DNA from: Mariniflexile sp. AS56
GTDB taxonomy: Bacteria; Bacteroidota; Bacteroidia; Flavobacteriales; Flavobacteriaceae
DNA: 64,000 nucleotides
Direction: 5' to 3'
Assembly (NCBI RefSeq): GCF_030552475.1
Contig: NZ_JAUPED010000006.1
Span: forward strand, 124,001-188,000
Below are positions 53,931 through 63,400 of the stretch, piece after piece (positions within the stretch are counted from its first letter, which is position 1; each line of letters opens with the position of its first letter). Position numbers and translations under genes: made by a program. The notes under the pieces are model-generated. The model saw only the letters and a program-made list of their open reading frames with translations, was not told where the DNA came from and searched no databases.

Positions 53931-55826
53931 ATGAAAAACAACAATTTATTTTTAGGTTTAGTCTTAATGGCATTTTTTTTCTCTAACGATGGGAATAGTC
54001 AGAAGAAAGATCATTTAATAAAACCGAATATCATCATTTTTTATGCGGATGATTTGGGTTGGCAAGACGTACAATTAAATGATCTTGACGCCCCATGCGT
54101 TTGGGAAACTCCCAATATTGTAAAATTGGCAAAAGAGTCTTTAAATTTTAGTAATGCTTATTCTGCAGCACCTACTTGTGCTCCGTCAAGATGTTCCATC
54201 TTAACGGGGTTACATCCTGCAAAAACAGGGGTTACAAATGTTGCTGGAGGAGATATTCCTAAACCTAGTAGAGGTTCAGCAAGTATTAGTCCATTTTTCC
54301 CAGAAGGATTAACTCCTGAGCATTTTACTATCGCAGAAGCGTTGAAAATGAATGGATATAGAACGGGACATATAGGAAAATGGCATGCAGGGGCTCTTGA
54401 AATTCAGAGTTCAACGAATCAAGGTTTTGATTTTGCACACGAATCTAGAGGAGCGCATCAAGGACCTAAAGGAGATAAGAATCGTGTGAATGATTTTGCA
54501 ACGCATGATAAAAAAGATCCATACCGTTTAAGTGATGAAAAATACTATCCGTTCACAAAGGAATCTCCAAATGGGATTTCCTACCCAAAGGACGAGGTAA
54601 CTGAAAACGCACTTGAATTTATAACTAATAATAAAAAGGAACCGTTCTTTTTGTACTTAGCACATTGGATGGTGCATTACCCAATTCATACTAAAAACAA
54701 AGAATTATTACAATATTACTGTGATAAATTAGGATTGGATTTTCCTGAAAAAGATATTCCAATGACGGCAGGGGGCCAAAACAACCCTTATTTTGGCGCC
54801 ATGGTTACTACTTTAGATTGGAGTTTAGGACGTGTAGTAGATTTGTTAAAGAAAACAGACGATCCTAGAAATCCAGGCAAAAAATTATACGAGACTACCT
54901 ATGTCATATTTTCTTCAGACAATGGAGGTGCTGAAAGTCGTAGAGATGAGATAATGTCTGATAATGCACCTTTAGATAAAGGTAAAAAATATACGGAAGA
55001 AGGTGGTATTAGAGTGCCAATGCTTTTTTCGGGGCCAAATATTCCAAAGGAAAAAACACGAGATCTTTTGATTAATCAGTTAGATTTATATCCAACTATT
55101 TTAAATCTTACTAATAGTAAAATTCCAACGAATTACACCGCGGATTTGGATGGTTTAGATATTTCTAAAGTCTTATTCAACAATGAAAATGTTGTAAAAA
55201 ATAAGGATGGAAAATCAAGAGAAGATTTATGGTGGCACTATCCTTATGGTAACGATTCTAAAAATCAGTCTGCTATAAGAGCAGGAGACTATAAATTGTA
55301 TAAAAACTTTGATACGGGTGATTATGTGTTGCATCGTTTGTATAAAGATGGTAAACGATTTGATCTAGAAGAAAAGCATGATATAGCAAAACAAGAGCCA
55401 AAAGTCGTTAAAGATTTATCTGACAGATTAGAAAAATATTTAAAAGACTATAATGCACCATTACCTTATAAAAGTATAGAGAATACAAAAGATGCTTCAG
55501 AAAAAGAAAATATAGCAGCTGTTCCAACTATTATAACGGATTCATTCGATGCGAAATCTCGAAAAGTTTCTGTTGAATTGGAAAAAGGAAAATCTAAAGT
55601 GGTTGAAAGCTATGCGCTTGTAAAAGTAGGAGATCCAGCAGTGGATAAGAATGGGAAGAAAACTAGAGGAAAACTGTCTACAACTTATATTAAAGTGCCT
55701 GTAGTTGCTGCTAATAACGAATTAGACTTCACCTTCAATGTCCCTAAAGAAGCACAAGAATATATTTTTATTTTAATTGATGAAAACAGATTTATGGTTA
55801 AAGGAAAACTTCATAAAATCAATTAA
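53931..55826 (+). CDS. S1-family sulfatase with C-terminal extension, tandem copy 2
   Basis: A 631-residue exported sulfatase (signal region ending GNS-QK), duplicate of the gene at 51959. Metal aspartates are 40-41, and the maturation site is Cys83 (C-A-P-S-R) followed directly by Cys rather than Ser. HIGKWHAGALEIQSS, FSSDNGGAESR and EGGIRVPMLF follow. The C-terminal module (DSFDAKSRKVSVELEKGKSK … EYIFILIDENRFMVKGK) matches copy 1. Differences in the region 95-115 (GDIPKPSRGSAS versus GGMPESSGGSSY) lie near the active site and could change substrate choice. It is followed after nine bp by another sulfatase. Confidence 0.93.
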   Translation: MKNNNLFLGLVLMAFFFSNDGNSQKKDHLIKPNIIIFYADDLGWQDVQLNDLDAPCVWETPNIVKLAKESLNFSNAYSAAPTCAPSRCSILTGLHPAKTGVTNVAGGDIPKPSRGSASISPFFPEGLTPEHFTIAEALKMNGYRTGHIGKWHAGALEIQSSTNQGFDFAHESRGAHQGPKGDKNRVNDFATHDKKDPYRLSDEKYYPFTKESPNGISYPKDEVTENALEFITNNKKEPFFLYLAHWMVHYPIHTKNKELLQYYCDKLGLDFPEKDIPMTAGGQNNPYFGAMVTTLDWSLGRVVDLLKKTDDPRNPGKKLYETTYVIFSSDNGGAESRRDEIMSDNAPLDKGKKYTEEGGIRVPMLFSGPNIPKEKTRDLLINQLDLYPTILNLTNSKIPTNYTADLDGLDISKVLFNNENVVKNKDGKSREDLWWHYPYGNDSKNQSAIRAGDYKLYKNFDTGDYVLHRLYKDGKRFDLEEKHDIAKQEPKVVKDLSDRLEKYLKDYNAPLPYKSIENTKDASEKENIAAVPTIITDSFDAKSRKVSVELEKGKSKVVESYALVKVGDPAVDKNGKKTRGKLSTTYIKVPVVAANNELDFTFNVPKEAQEYIFILIDENRFMVKGKLHKIN

Positions 55827-55835
55827 AAATTAGTC

Positions 55836-57320
55836 ATGAAAAAAATCTTTCATACCAGTTTTAGTTTTATGTCTATTTTGTTTTTTACACAAATAGCAGA
55901 TGCACAATTAAGTTCAGGAAAACTAAAAAACAGCCGTCCAAACATTATTTTTGTCATGACGGACGATCAAGGTATGGGCGATTTGTCTTGCATGGGAAAT
56001 CAAGTGGTGAAAACACCCCATATGGATGCTTTTTATGAAAAATCTACGCGTTTTACAGAATATCATGTAAGTCCCACTTGTGCTCCTACACGAGCATCTT
56101 TAATGAGTGGTCGTCATGAATTTAGAGTAGGGGTAACACACACCATTTTGGAACGTGAGCGTATGGCGTTGGATGTCTATACATTCCCGCAAGCTTTACA
56201 ATCTGCGGGCTATCAAACAGGGTTGTTTGGAAAATGGCATTTGGGAGATGGAGACGAATACCTGCCTCAAAACAGAGGTTTTAACGAAGTGTTAATGCAT
56301 GGTTCAGGTGGTATTGGACAAGTGAAGTTAGGCGATTTTCCAGCAAATGAAGAAAACGTATATTTTGACAATGTGCTGTTACATAATGATACTATTGTGA
56401 AAACTAAAGGTTTTTGTACAGATGTTTTTTTTAATGCCGCATTGGCTTGGACAAAAGAACAAATTGAGGCTAAAAATTCGTATTTCACTTACATCTCATT
56501 AAACGCACCTCATGCGCCCTTAGTGGCTCCAGAAGCCTATAAAAAACGTTTTTTAGATTTAGGGTATGATGAAGGTACTGCCGGAAGATATGGCATGATA
56601 GAAAATATTGACGATAACTTTGGGGTTTTGATGCGTAAACTTACCGAATGGCATGCTTTAGAAAATACGCTTGTTATTTTCACGACAGATAATGGGGCAA
56701 CTCATTTAAGAGGAACTTTAAATGGGGAAAGCGTTAAACATTTTAATGCCAATCTTAAAGGAGGGAAAAACTCGCCAAATGAAGGCGGAAACCATGTGCC
56801 CTTTTTCTGGCATTGGAAAGGTGTTCTTTCCGAAGGACGAGATATTAATGAACTTACAGCACATGTAGATATGTATAAAACATTTGTTGAATTAGCAGGC
56901 GCTGAACTTCCCAATGAAATACAAAATTTAGAAGGTCGTTCCTTATTGCCATTATTAGAAGGTACCACGAGAGAGTGGACTGATAGAATGCTGTTTACAC
57001 ATTGTGGAAGATGGGCGACAGGTAAAGTAGATGACGCGAAATTTGAAAAAATGGCTATTAGAAGTCAAAAATGGCGTTTTGTAAATAATACAGAGTTATA
57101 TGATATAACGAAAGATCCTGGGGAAACAACCAATGTTATAGAAGCCCATCCTGATGTTGCAGCAAGCTTTAAAGTGCCTTATAGCAAGTGGTGGGAAACA
57201 TCCATTCCGTTGATGATAAATGAAAACCGACAAAAAGTAAAAGAGCAACCCTTACATGCACGCTATTACAAACAATTAAAAGAAGTGGGAATCCCTAATT
57301 GGAGTCCGCCAACTTTTTAA
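55836..57320 (+). CDS. S1-family sulfatase, exported
   Basis: A 494-residue sulfatase with a signal ending ADA-QL. Metal aspartates are 43-44 (TDDQGMGD), and the maturation motif C-A-P-T-R starts at Cys82. FGKWHLGDGDEYLPQNRGF, FTTDNGATHLRG and EGGNHVPFFW follow. It resembles the sulfatase at 36087 in GKWHLGD, HGSGGIGQ and INNDD-like ENIDDNFG motifs, but lacks the extra C-terminal domain. It starts nine bp after the tandem pair and ends 54 bp before the next GH29. The sulfate position is unknown. Confidence 0.93.
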   Translation: MKKIFHTSFSFMSILFFTQIADAQLSSGKLKNSRPNIIFVMTDDQGMGDLSCMGNQVVKTPHMDAFYEKSTRFTEYHVSPTCAPTRASLMSGRHEFRVGVTHTILERERMALDVYTFPQALQSAGYQTGLFGKWHLGDGDEYLPQNRGFNEVLMHGSGGIGQVKLGDFPANEENVYFDNVLLHNDTIVKTKGFCTDVFFNAALAWTKEQIEAKNSYFTYISLNAPHAPLVAPEAYKKRFLDLGYDEGTAGRYGMIENIDDNFGVLMRKLTEWHALENTLVIFTTDNGATHLRGTLNGESVKHFNANLKGGKNSPNEGGNHVPFFWHWKGVLSEGRDINELTAHVDMYKTFVELAGAELPNEIQNLEGRSLLPLLEGTTREWTDRMLFTHCGRWATGKVDDAKFEKMAIRSQKWRFVNNTELYDITKDPGETTNVIEAHPDVAASFKVPYSKWWETSIPLMINENRQKVKEQPLHARYYKQLKEVGIPNWSPPTF

Positions 57321-57374
57321 ATTTAAAAAAAACAGACTATACAGTTCATAACAATCTTGCCAATTAATTTAATT

Positions 57375-59234
57375 ATGATAAAAACTAAAACACATGCCTT
57401 TTATGTTTGCTTTTGTTTTTTAGTGGGCTTAAGCGCCTGTAAAAATAATTCTGAAACCATACAAGCTGAACCTGTTAAAAAAGCATTTGACCAAACAAGT
57501 ACTTGGGTGTTGCTAAATAAAACAGACGCTATAAAAGATGGTAATACATATTCTTGGGATTTTGAAGTTGAGCATCCCATAATTTATAATATTCAAGCGC
57601 TTTTTGAAAACGAATTTCCAGAAAGCACAACTTCAGCAAAAGTACATGTCGATGATCAAGAGATAGAAGAACCTTTTCAAGAAAGTTATGTAACCTATAA
57701 TGATCAAATGGTTTCAGAATTTAATGAAACAATTAAATTCAGCAAAACAGGAAAGCATGTTTTAACCATTGAAACCGATGCAGATTTTAAACAAATTAGA
57801 ATCATTCCCAATTTTAGAAATCCACTAGGTTCAGGAGAACACCAAGAAGCATGGTTAAAAATGCACGAATCACCAGAAAAACAAGCGGCTTTAGATTGGT
57901 TTAAAGAAGCAAAGTTCGGCATGTTTATTCACTGGGGATTATATTCTCAAGCTGGGGGTATGTGGAAAGGAACCAAAATAAATAATTCGCCAATTGCCGG
58001 TCCTAAAGTTGCAGAATGGTTGATGCATGCTTTTCAAATTCCTAGAGAAGATTATGCTGAATTAGCAAAAACCTTCAATCCAGATAAGTCGTTTGCTCAA
58101 AATATAGCAAAACTAGCTAAAGAGGCAGGTATGAAATATGTGGTAATTACCTCAAAACATCATGATGGTTTCGCATTGTTCGATTCTAAAAGTTCGGAGT
58201 ATGATATGGTGGATGCAACACCTTATAAAGCGGATGCCGTAAAAGAATTATATGAGGCTTGTTTAAATGAAGGTCTTGATTTTGGAGTGTATTATTCACA
58301 TGGGAATGATTGGAATGAGGGCGGTGATGGTAATTACGGCAACGTTAAAAAAGTAAATGATTCTTTAGGCATTTTTACGCATCCATCAGGTAAAAACTTG
58401 TGGGATCCTAGTGAAAATACGCATGCAGCATATTATGAAACCAAGGCGTATCCACAAATTAAAGAACTACTGGCCTTATTGCCGAAATTGCGTTTAATTT
58501 GGTTTGATGGTGAAGGTTTTACAACGGAAGAACAAGCGTTTCGATTTTATAAAATGGTTTATGAAACCAATCCAAACGTGTTGGTAAATAGAAGAGTAGG
58601 TTGGGATTTTGGAGATTATTTAGATGCTGGAGATAATAAGATTCCTTCTGCTAATGAAACTATTGATAAATATTGGGAAACTTGTGGTACGACTAATAAT
58701 TCTTGGGGGTATAAAGTGTATGATGAAGATTGGAAAAGCACAGAGGAACTGCTGTATTACTTCGTAGATATCATGTCTAAAGGCGGTAACTACCTTTTAA
58801 ATATTGGTCCAGATGGGGTAGGGCATGTGCCAGAAGCAAGTGCCAAAGGGCTTCGTGACATGGGAGCTTGGATAAAAATTAATAGAGAGGCTGTGTATGG
58901 TACTTCCCGTTGGAAAATTCCAAATGAGGGACAAGAAGAAACCCTTTTAGATGGTACAGGACATAGAGCCTCTAAAGGTTTTAAAAAAACGTTTACCTCT
59001 AAAGATTTTTGGTTTACGGCTAAAGAAAATAATGTATATGCTATATCGCTTGTACCGGCATCAAATAAAATTTTAATTCGTTCTTTAAACAAAACACACG
59101 GCGAGGTTAAAAAAGTTAGAGTTCTTGGAAGTGATAAAGATGTAGAATGGAACCAAACAGATTTAGGACTTGAAGTTAATTTAAACGGCATAGAAAGTAG
59201 TGAAAATGGGTTTGTAATTGAAACAAGTTTATAA
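57375..59234 (+). CDS. GH29 alpha-L-fucosidase with N-terminal beta-sandwich, lipoprotein
   Basis: A 619-residue lipoprotein (lipobox LSAC, Cys22). Here the accessory beta-sandwich comes first (about 38-150: DGNTYSWDFEVEHPIIYNIQALF, KTGKHVLTIETDADFKQIRIIP), while in the other two domain-carrying GH29s it is last. The barrel shows KFGMFIHWGLYSQAGG, KHHDGFALF and LIWFDGEG with nucleophile Asp378. The late part has GGNYLLNIGPDGVG. I use the ATG at 57375; a TTG at 57357 adds six residues before the signal. It lies between sulfatases in the same operon. Linkage is not known. Confidence 0.94.
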   Translation: MIKTKTHAFYVCFCFLVGLSACKNNSETIQAEPVKKAFDQTSTWVLLNKTDAIKDGNTYSWDFEVEHPIIYNIQALFENEFPESTTSAKVHVDDQEIEEPFQESYVTYNDQMVSEFNETIKFSKTGKHVLTIETDADFKQIRIIPNFRNPLGSGEHQEAWLKMHESPEKQAALDWFKEAKFGMFIHWGLYSQAGGMWKGTKINNSPIAGPKVAEWLMHAFQIPREDYAELAKTFNPDKSFAQNIAKLAKEAGMKYVVITSKHHDGFALFDSKSSEYDMVDATPYKADAVKELYEACLNEGLDFGVYYSHGNDWNEGGDGNYGNVKKVNDSLGIFTHPSGKNLWDPSENTHAAYYETKAYPQIKELLALLPKLRLIWFDGEGFTTEEQAFRFYKMVYETNPNVLVNRRVGWDFGDYLDAGDNKIPSANETIDKYWETCGTTNNSWGYKVYDEDWKSTEELLYYFVDIMSKGGNYLLNIGPDGVGHVPEASAKGLRDMGAWIKINREAVYGTSRWKIPNEGQEETLLDGTGHRASKGFKKTFTSKDFWFTAKENNVYAISLVPASNKILIRSLNKTHGEVKKVRVLGSDKDVEWNQTDLGLEVNLNGIESSENGFVIETSL

Positions 59235-59245
59235 CATTAAAAACA

Positions 59246-60814
59246 ATGAATAATAGGTATCTAAAAATAATAGTATTTCTTTTAGTTTGTAACGTGTTTC
59301 ATGCCCAAGAGCGTGTAAAGCCAAATATTATTTATATTCTAGCCGATGACTTAGGTATTGGTGATTTAAGTATTTATAACGAAAACAGTAAAATACAGAC
59401 ACCTCATTTAGATCAAATGGGTAAAGAAGGTATGATGTTTTCAGATGCGCACACTTCTTCTGCGGTTTGTACACCAACCCGATACGGCATCTTAACAGGA
59501 AGATACAATTGGCGTACTCCACTAAAGGAATTTGTGACTTGGGGAAACTCACCAAGCTTAATTCAGAAAGATAGATTAACGGTTGCGCAAATGCTAAAAG
59601 ATAATGGCTATAAAACGGCAAATATTGGAAAATGGCATTTAGGTTTAAATTGGACCATGAAAAATAATAGCCCCGAGTTTGATCATTTTTCAAACAAATC
59701 AGATCGTTTAAATTTCAAGGATATGGATTATAGCCAACCTTTAAAGTTTGGACCTAATGATATGGGCTTTGATTATTCCTATATGATTGCAGCATCCTTA
59801 AATATGCCGCCTTATGTGTATTTGGAAAATGATAAAGCGACTATGATTCCAACGGCAATAACATCTCAAACAAAAAACAAAGAACCATATGCAACTTGGA
59901 TAAGAGGTGACATTGCAGATGATTTTAAACACGAAGAAGTATTACCAAACATTGTAAATAAAACCATTTCATTTATAAATGAAAACGCCAACAAGGCAGA
60001 ACCTTTTTTTATATACGTGCCCTTACCGTCGCCGCACAATCCGGTGTTACCAATTGCACCATGGAAAGGTCAAAGTGAGATTAAAAGTCCTTATGCCGAT
60101 TTTGTAATTATGATTGATGATTTAATGGGTACCATTTTTGAAACCTTAAAATCACAAGGGATCGACGAAAATACTTTGGTTATTTTTGCGAGCGATAATG
60201 GTTTTGCTACCACTAATGATTTAGCTACTTTAAGAAAGAAAAAACACAGCCCAAGTTATATTTATAGTGGTTATAAAGGAAGCTATTTAGAAGGTGGCCA
60301 TAGAGTTCCTTTTCTAGTGAAATGGCCAGAAAAAATAAAACCAAATTCGGTTTCAAATGCTACCATATGTACTACAGATTTTATGGCAACTTGTGCAGAA
60401 ATCATCAATTATGATTTTAAGGATAATGAGGCAGAAGATAGTTTTAGCATGATGCCTTTGTTAACCCATATAGGAGATTATGTAAGAGAGTCAACTATTC
60501 ATCATGATAAGTATGGTGTTTTTGCTATTAGAAAAGGAGACTGGAAGTTAATTGTGTCTCCTAACTCTGGCATAATGGCATCTGGCGAAACAAAGAAACA
60601 TAAGGATATTTCAACAGAAGAGATTCTATACAATTTAAAAGAGGACATCGAGGAGAAAAATAATATAGCAGATAAATTTCCTGAAAAGGTTAAAGAGCTA
60701 AAAAACGTGTTAATCAAACAAATAAGAGAAGGTAGAAGTACACTAGGCAAAATTCAAGAAAACGATGCGATAACTGGAGAATGGCCACAAGCAGAATTTG
60801 CATTTAAAGAATAA
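59246..60814 (+). CDS. S1-family sulfatase (CTPTR type)
   Basis: A 522-residue exported sulfatase (signal ending FHA-QE), paralogue of 34475, 60846 and 63401. Metal aspartates are 34-35 (ADDLGIGD), and the maturation motif C-T-P-T-R starts at Cys75, followed by YGILTGRYNWRTPLK. GKWHLGLNW, FASDNGFAT and EGGHRVPF follow. It lies 11 bp after GH29 and 31 bp before the broken sulfatase, giving a tandem array of three relatives. Differences around 80-100 (FVTWGNSPSLIQKDR) may tune specificity. Confidence 0.93.
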   Translation: MNNRYLKIIVFLLVCNVFHAQERVKPNIIYILADDLGIGDLSIYNENSKIQTPHLDQMGKEGMMFSDAHTSSAVCTPTRYGILTGRYNWRTPLKEFVTWGNSPSLIQKDRLTVAQMLKDNGYKTANIGKWHLGLNWTMKNNSPEFDHFSNKSDRLNFKDMDYSQPLKFGPNDMGFDYSYMIAASLNMPPYVYLENDKATMIPTAITSQTKNKEPYATWIRGDIADDFKHEEVLPNIVNKTISFINENANKAEPFFIYVPLPSPHNPVLPIAPWKGQSEIKSPYADFVIMIDDLMGTIFETLKSQGIDENTLVIFASDNGFATTNDLATLRKKKHSPSYIYSGYKGSYLEGGHRVPFLVKWPEKIKPNSVSNATICTTDFMATCAEIINYDFKDNEAEDSFSMMPLLTHIGDYVRESTIHHDKYGVFAIRKGDWKLIVSPNSGIMASGETKKHKDISTEEILYNLKEDIEEKNNIADKFPEKVKELKNVLIKQIREGRSTLGKIQENDAITGEWPQAEFAFKE

Positions 60815-60845
60815 TTTCACCTACAACTATTAAATAAAATCATCA

Positions 60846-62233
60846 ATGAACGCATTAGGATTTCTTTTCATATTAGTTTCAATAACCTCTTGTAAATCCA
60901 ATATGGAATACAAACGCCACACATGGATAACATTCTAAAAGAAGGCGATCATTTTACAGAAGCACACACCAATTCTTCGGTATGTACACCTACTAGATAT
61001 GGTATCATTACAGGGAGTTATGCTTGGAGAAGTCCATTAAAAAAAGGCGTGCTAAATGGTTGCAAACCAGCTTTAATAGAAGAAAGCAGACCAACCGTTG
61101 CTTCGTATCTTAAAAGCAATGGCTACACAACAGCCTGTATTGGAAAATGGCACATTGGTTTAGATATGCAACCAAAAGATGGAGACAAAGTTGTAATAGC
61201 AAAAGACGGCGTTAGTAATGTCGATTTTAGTAAACCAATAAAAGACCCAAGTGATTTAGGTTTTGACTATTCATACATCCTGCCAGCCTCTTTAGACATC
61301 CCTCCTTATGTGTATATAGAAAACGGAAAAACAGTAGAATTACCAACCGAATTTACAAAAGGAAAAAACGCAGGTCGAGGTGTTATGTGGAGACCAGGAG
61401 AAAAAGCACCTAATTTTGTATTTGAACAGGTATTAGATCATTTCACTAAAGAATCGGTTGCTTTCATCCATGATCAACAAGAAGTGGCTTCCCCTTTCTT
61501 TTTGTATTTCCCTTTAACGGCTCCTCATAAACCATGGCTGCCAGTTGGTGAATCCATAGGGAAATCTGAAGCAGGACTTTATGGGGATTACGTAACTATG
61601 GTAGATGATGCGGTAGGAGCTGTGGTTACTGCTTTAGAAAAATCAGGTCAGCTAAAAAACACCTTAATTATAGTTACTTCAGATAATGGGGCAAATTGGA
61701 CAGAAAGAGATCAAGAATTATATCCACACCGTGCAAATTACATCTTCAAAGGTAGAAAAGCAGATATTTATGAAGGAGGTCATAGAGTGCCCTATATTGC
61801 ACAATGGCCAGGTGTAATTCCTGCAGGACTACAATCGAATCAATTAATGTGTACCACAGATTTGTTTGCCACTTTATCTGGTATATTAAATCAATCAACT
61901 ATAGAAAATGGCGCTGAAGACAGTTACAACATGTGGCCTGCTTATATAGCTAATATAAAGACGCCTATTAGAGAAGCTGTTGTGCATCATTCTCTTTACG
62001 GGATGTTTTCCATTAGAAAAGGCAAGTGGAAATTCACTCCAGAATTAGGTTCCGGTGGTTTTACAAAGCCAAAAAATATAGAACCAAAACCTAACGAAGC
62101 TCCAGGAACTTTATATGATATGATTAATGATCCTACGGAAAAAAACAATCTGTATAACGAACATCCAGAAATCGTTGAAGAATTAAATAACCTTTTAGAT
62201 ACCTATAAAAGTCAGAGCTTTAGTAATAAATAG
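60846..62233 (+). pseudogene. S1 sulfatase (CTPTR type) with N-terminal deletion and frameshift
   Basis: The ATG at 60846 opens a lipoprotein leader (LFILVSITSCKSN) that stops at 60938. About 60906 the frame shifts to one reading IQTPHMDNILKEG … SSVCTPTRYGIITGSYAWRS, then GKWHIGLDM, VTSDNGANW and EGGHRVPY to the stop at 62233. Compared with the neighbours at 59246 and 63401, about 30-35 residues are missing, including the NIIYILADDLG strand with both metal aspartates. Translation from the ATG at 60923 would give a signal-less, metal-site-less 436-residue product. It is therefore called broken. The rest keeps intact motifs, so the loss looks recent. Confidence 0.82.
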
Positions 62234-62248
62234 GAGTACAGTAGAATT

Positions 62249-63394
62249 ATGACAAGAAATAGAAAACTTAAGGTAAATACCTTATTAGTAATACTATGTA
62301 TCACATTGCCATTTTTTAGAGGACTTGCGCAAGCAGAGGATCAATCCAACGGAGTGTATCGTGACATATACCTCCAAAAATCTTGGCAGAAATTAGATGA
62401 AAATAAGGATGGTCTATTTATTGAAAAAGAAAACAGTGGAAGTTGGAAACATTTAAATTACCTCGATGTTAATAAAGATAATGGGATTAGTAAAGAAGAG
62501 TTCTCTGAAACTAAAATCCCTTACTTAAATACCGAAGGAGAAAGAAAATTAAATGTACTGTATAAAGAAACGAAAGAAGAAAATCTATACCTCGATATTT
62601 ATTATCCTAAAAACAGGACTGCAGGAGAGAAACTACCAGTTGTTATTTACACACATGGAGGTGGTTGGGCCGCAGGTAGTAGGCATGGAGCTTCCAATGC
62701 GTCTTTTAAAACCGTGCATACTGCACTTTTAGAACAGGGGTTTTGTGTCGTGTCTGTAAGTTATAGGCTTTGGAAAAAAAAGGGAACTACGGCAATGCGC
62801 GATTGTGTTATCGATAGTAAAGACGGGCTTCGCTATTTATCTAAAAACAGTGAGGAATTGGGAATAGATAAAAACCGTTTCTATTCTTTCGGAGATTCTG
62901 CGGGAGGTCAAATAGCTCAAATGTTATTATTGAGTTCGACAGACAGCCTAAAAGGAGATCCATCATTAGCAGCATACACCTATAACATGGTGGCTGGTGT
63001 GTCCTGGTATGGCCCATGTGATTTTGAGAAAACAAGTTTGTTTAATGATGATGATAGAGCTGGTTTTGGAGATCGATTTGGACCTCGAATTTTATTGCCT
63101 GATACCAAACCAAAAGATAAGTTAGTGTTGTATAGAGAAATGAGCCCTATTAATTATTTGACCAACAATAGTGCGCCATTGTTAATGATTCAAGGGGATA
63201 GAGACACAACAATTCCTGTAAAACACGCTTATTACATGGAAGAAAAAGCAAAAAAAATAAAAGCCCCCGTCACGATTATAATTGTTGAAAATGCAGGTCA
63301 TAATTGGAGAAAAGTTGGGGAGGATATCAATCCAACCAGAACAGAGATTGAGAAAATTACAGTTGATTATTTTGTTTCACATAAAAATTTTTAA
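62249..63394 (+). CDS. EF-hand plus alpha/beta-hydrolase esterase, exported
   Basis: A 381-residue protein with a signal ending GLA-QA. Residues about 46-90 carry two EF-hand-like calcium loops (DENKDGLFIEKEN and DVNKDNGISKEEF). Residues about 110-380 are an alpha/beta-hydrolase of the BD-FAE/acetyl-esterase type: THGGGW oxyanion loop, GDSAGGQ with nucleophile Ser217, GDRDTTIP with Asp319, and NAGHNW with His351. It probably removes acetyl groups from the glycan, as sulfated fucans are often acetylated; a ferulic-acid or other ester is possible. It lies 15 bp after the broken sulfatase and six bp before the next. Confidence 0.85.
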   Translation: MTRNRKLKVNTLLVILCITLPFFRGLAQAEDQSNGVYRDIYLQKSWQKLDENKDGLFIEKENSGSWKHLNYLDVNKDNGISKEEFSETKIPYLNTEGERKLNVLYKETKEENLYLDIYYPKNRTAGEKLPVVIYTHGGGWAAGSRHGASNASFKTVHTALLEQGFCVVSVSYRLWKKKGTTAMRDCVIDSKDGLRYLSKNSEELGIDKNRFYSFGDSAGGQIAQMLLLSSTDSLKGDPSLAAYTYNMVAGVSWYGPCDFEKTSLFNDDDRAGFGDRFGPRILLPDTKPKDKLVLYREMSPINYLTNNSAPLLMIQGDRDTTIPVKHAYYMEEKAKKIKAPVTIIIVENAGHNWRKVGEDINPTRTEIEKITVDYFVSHKNF

Positions 63395-63400
63395 AGTAGC

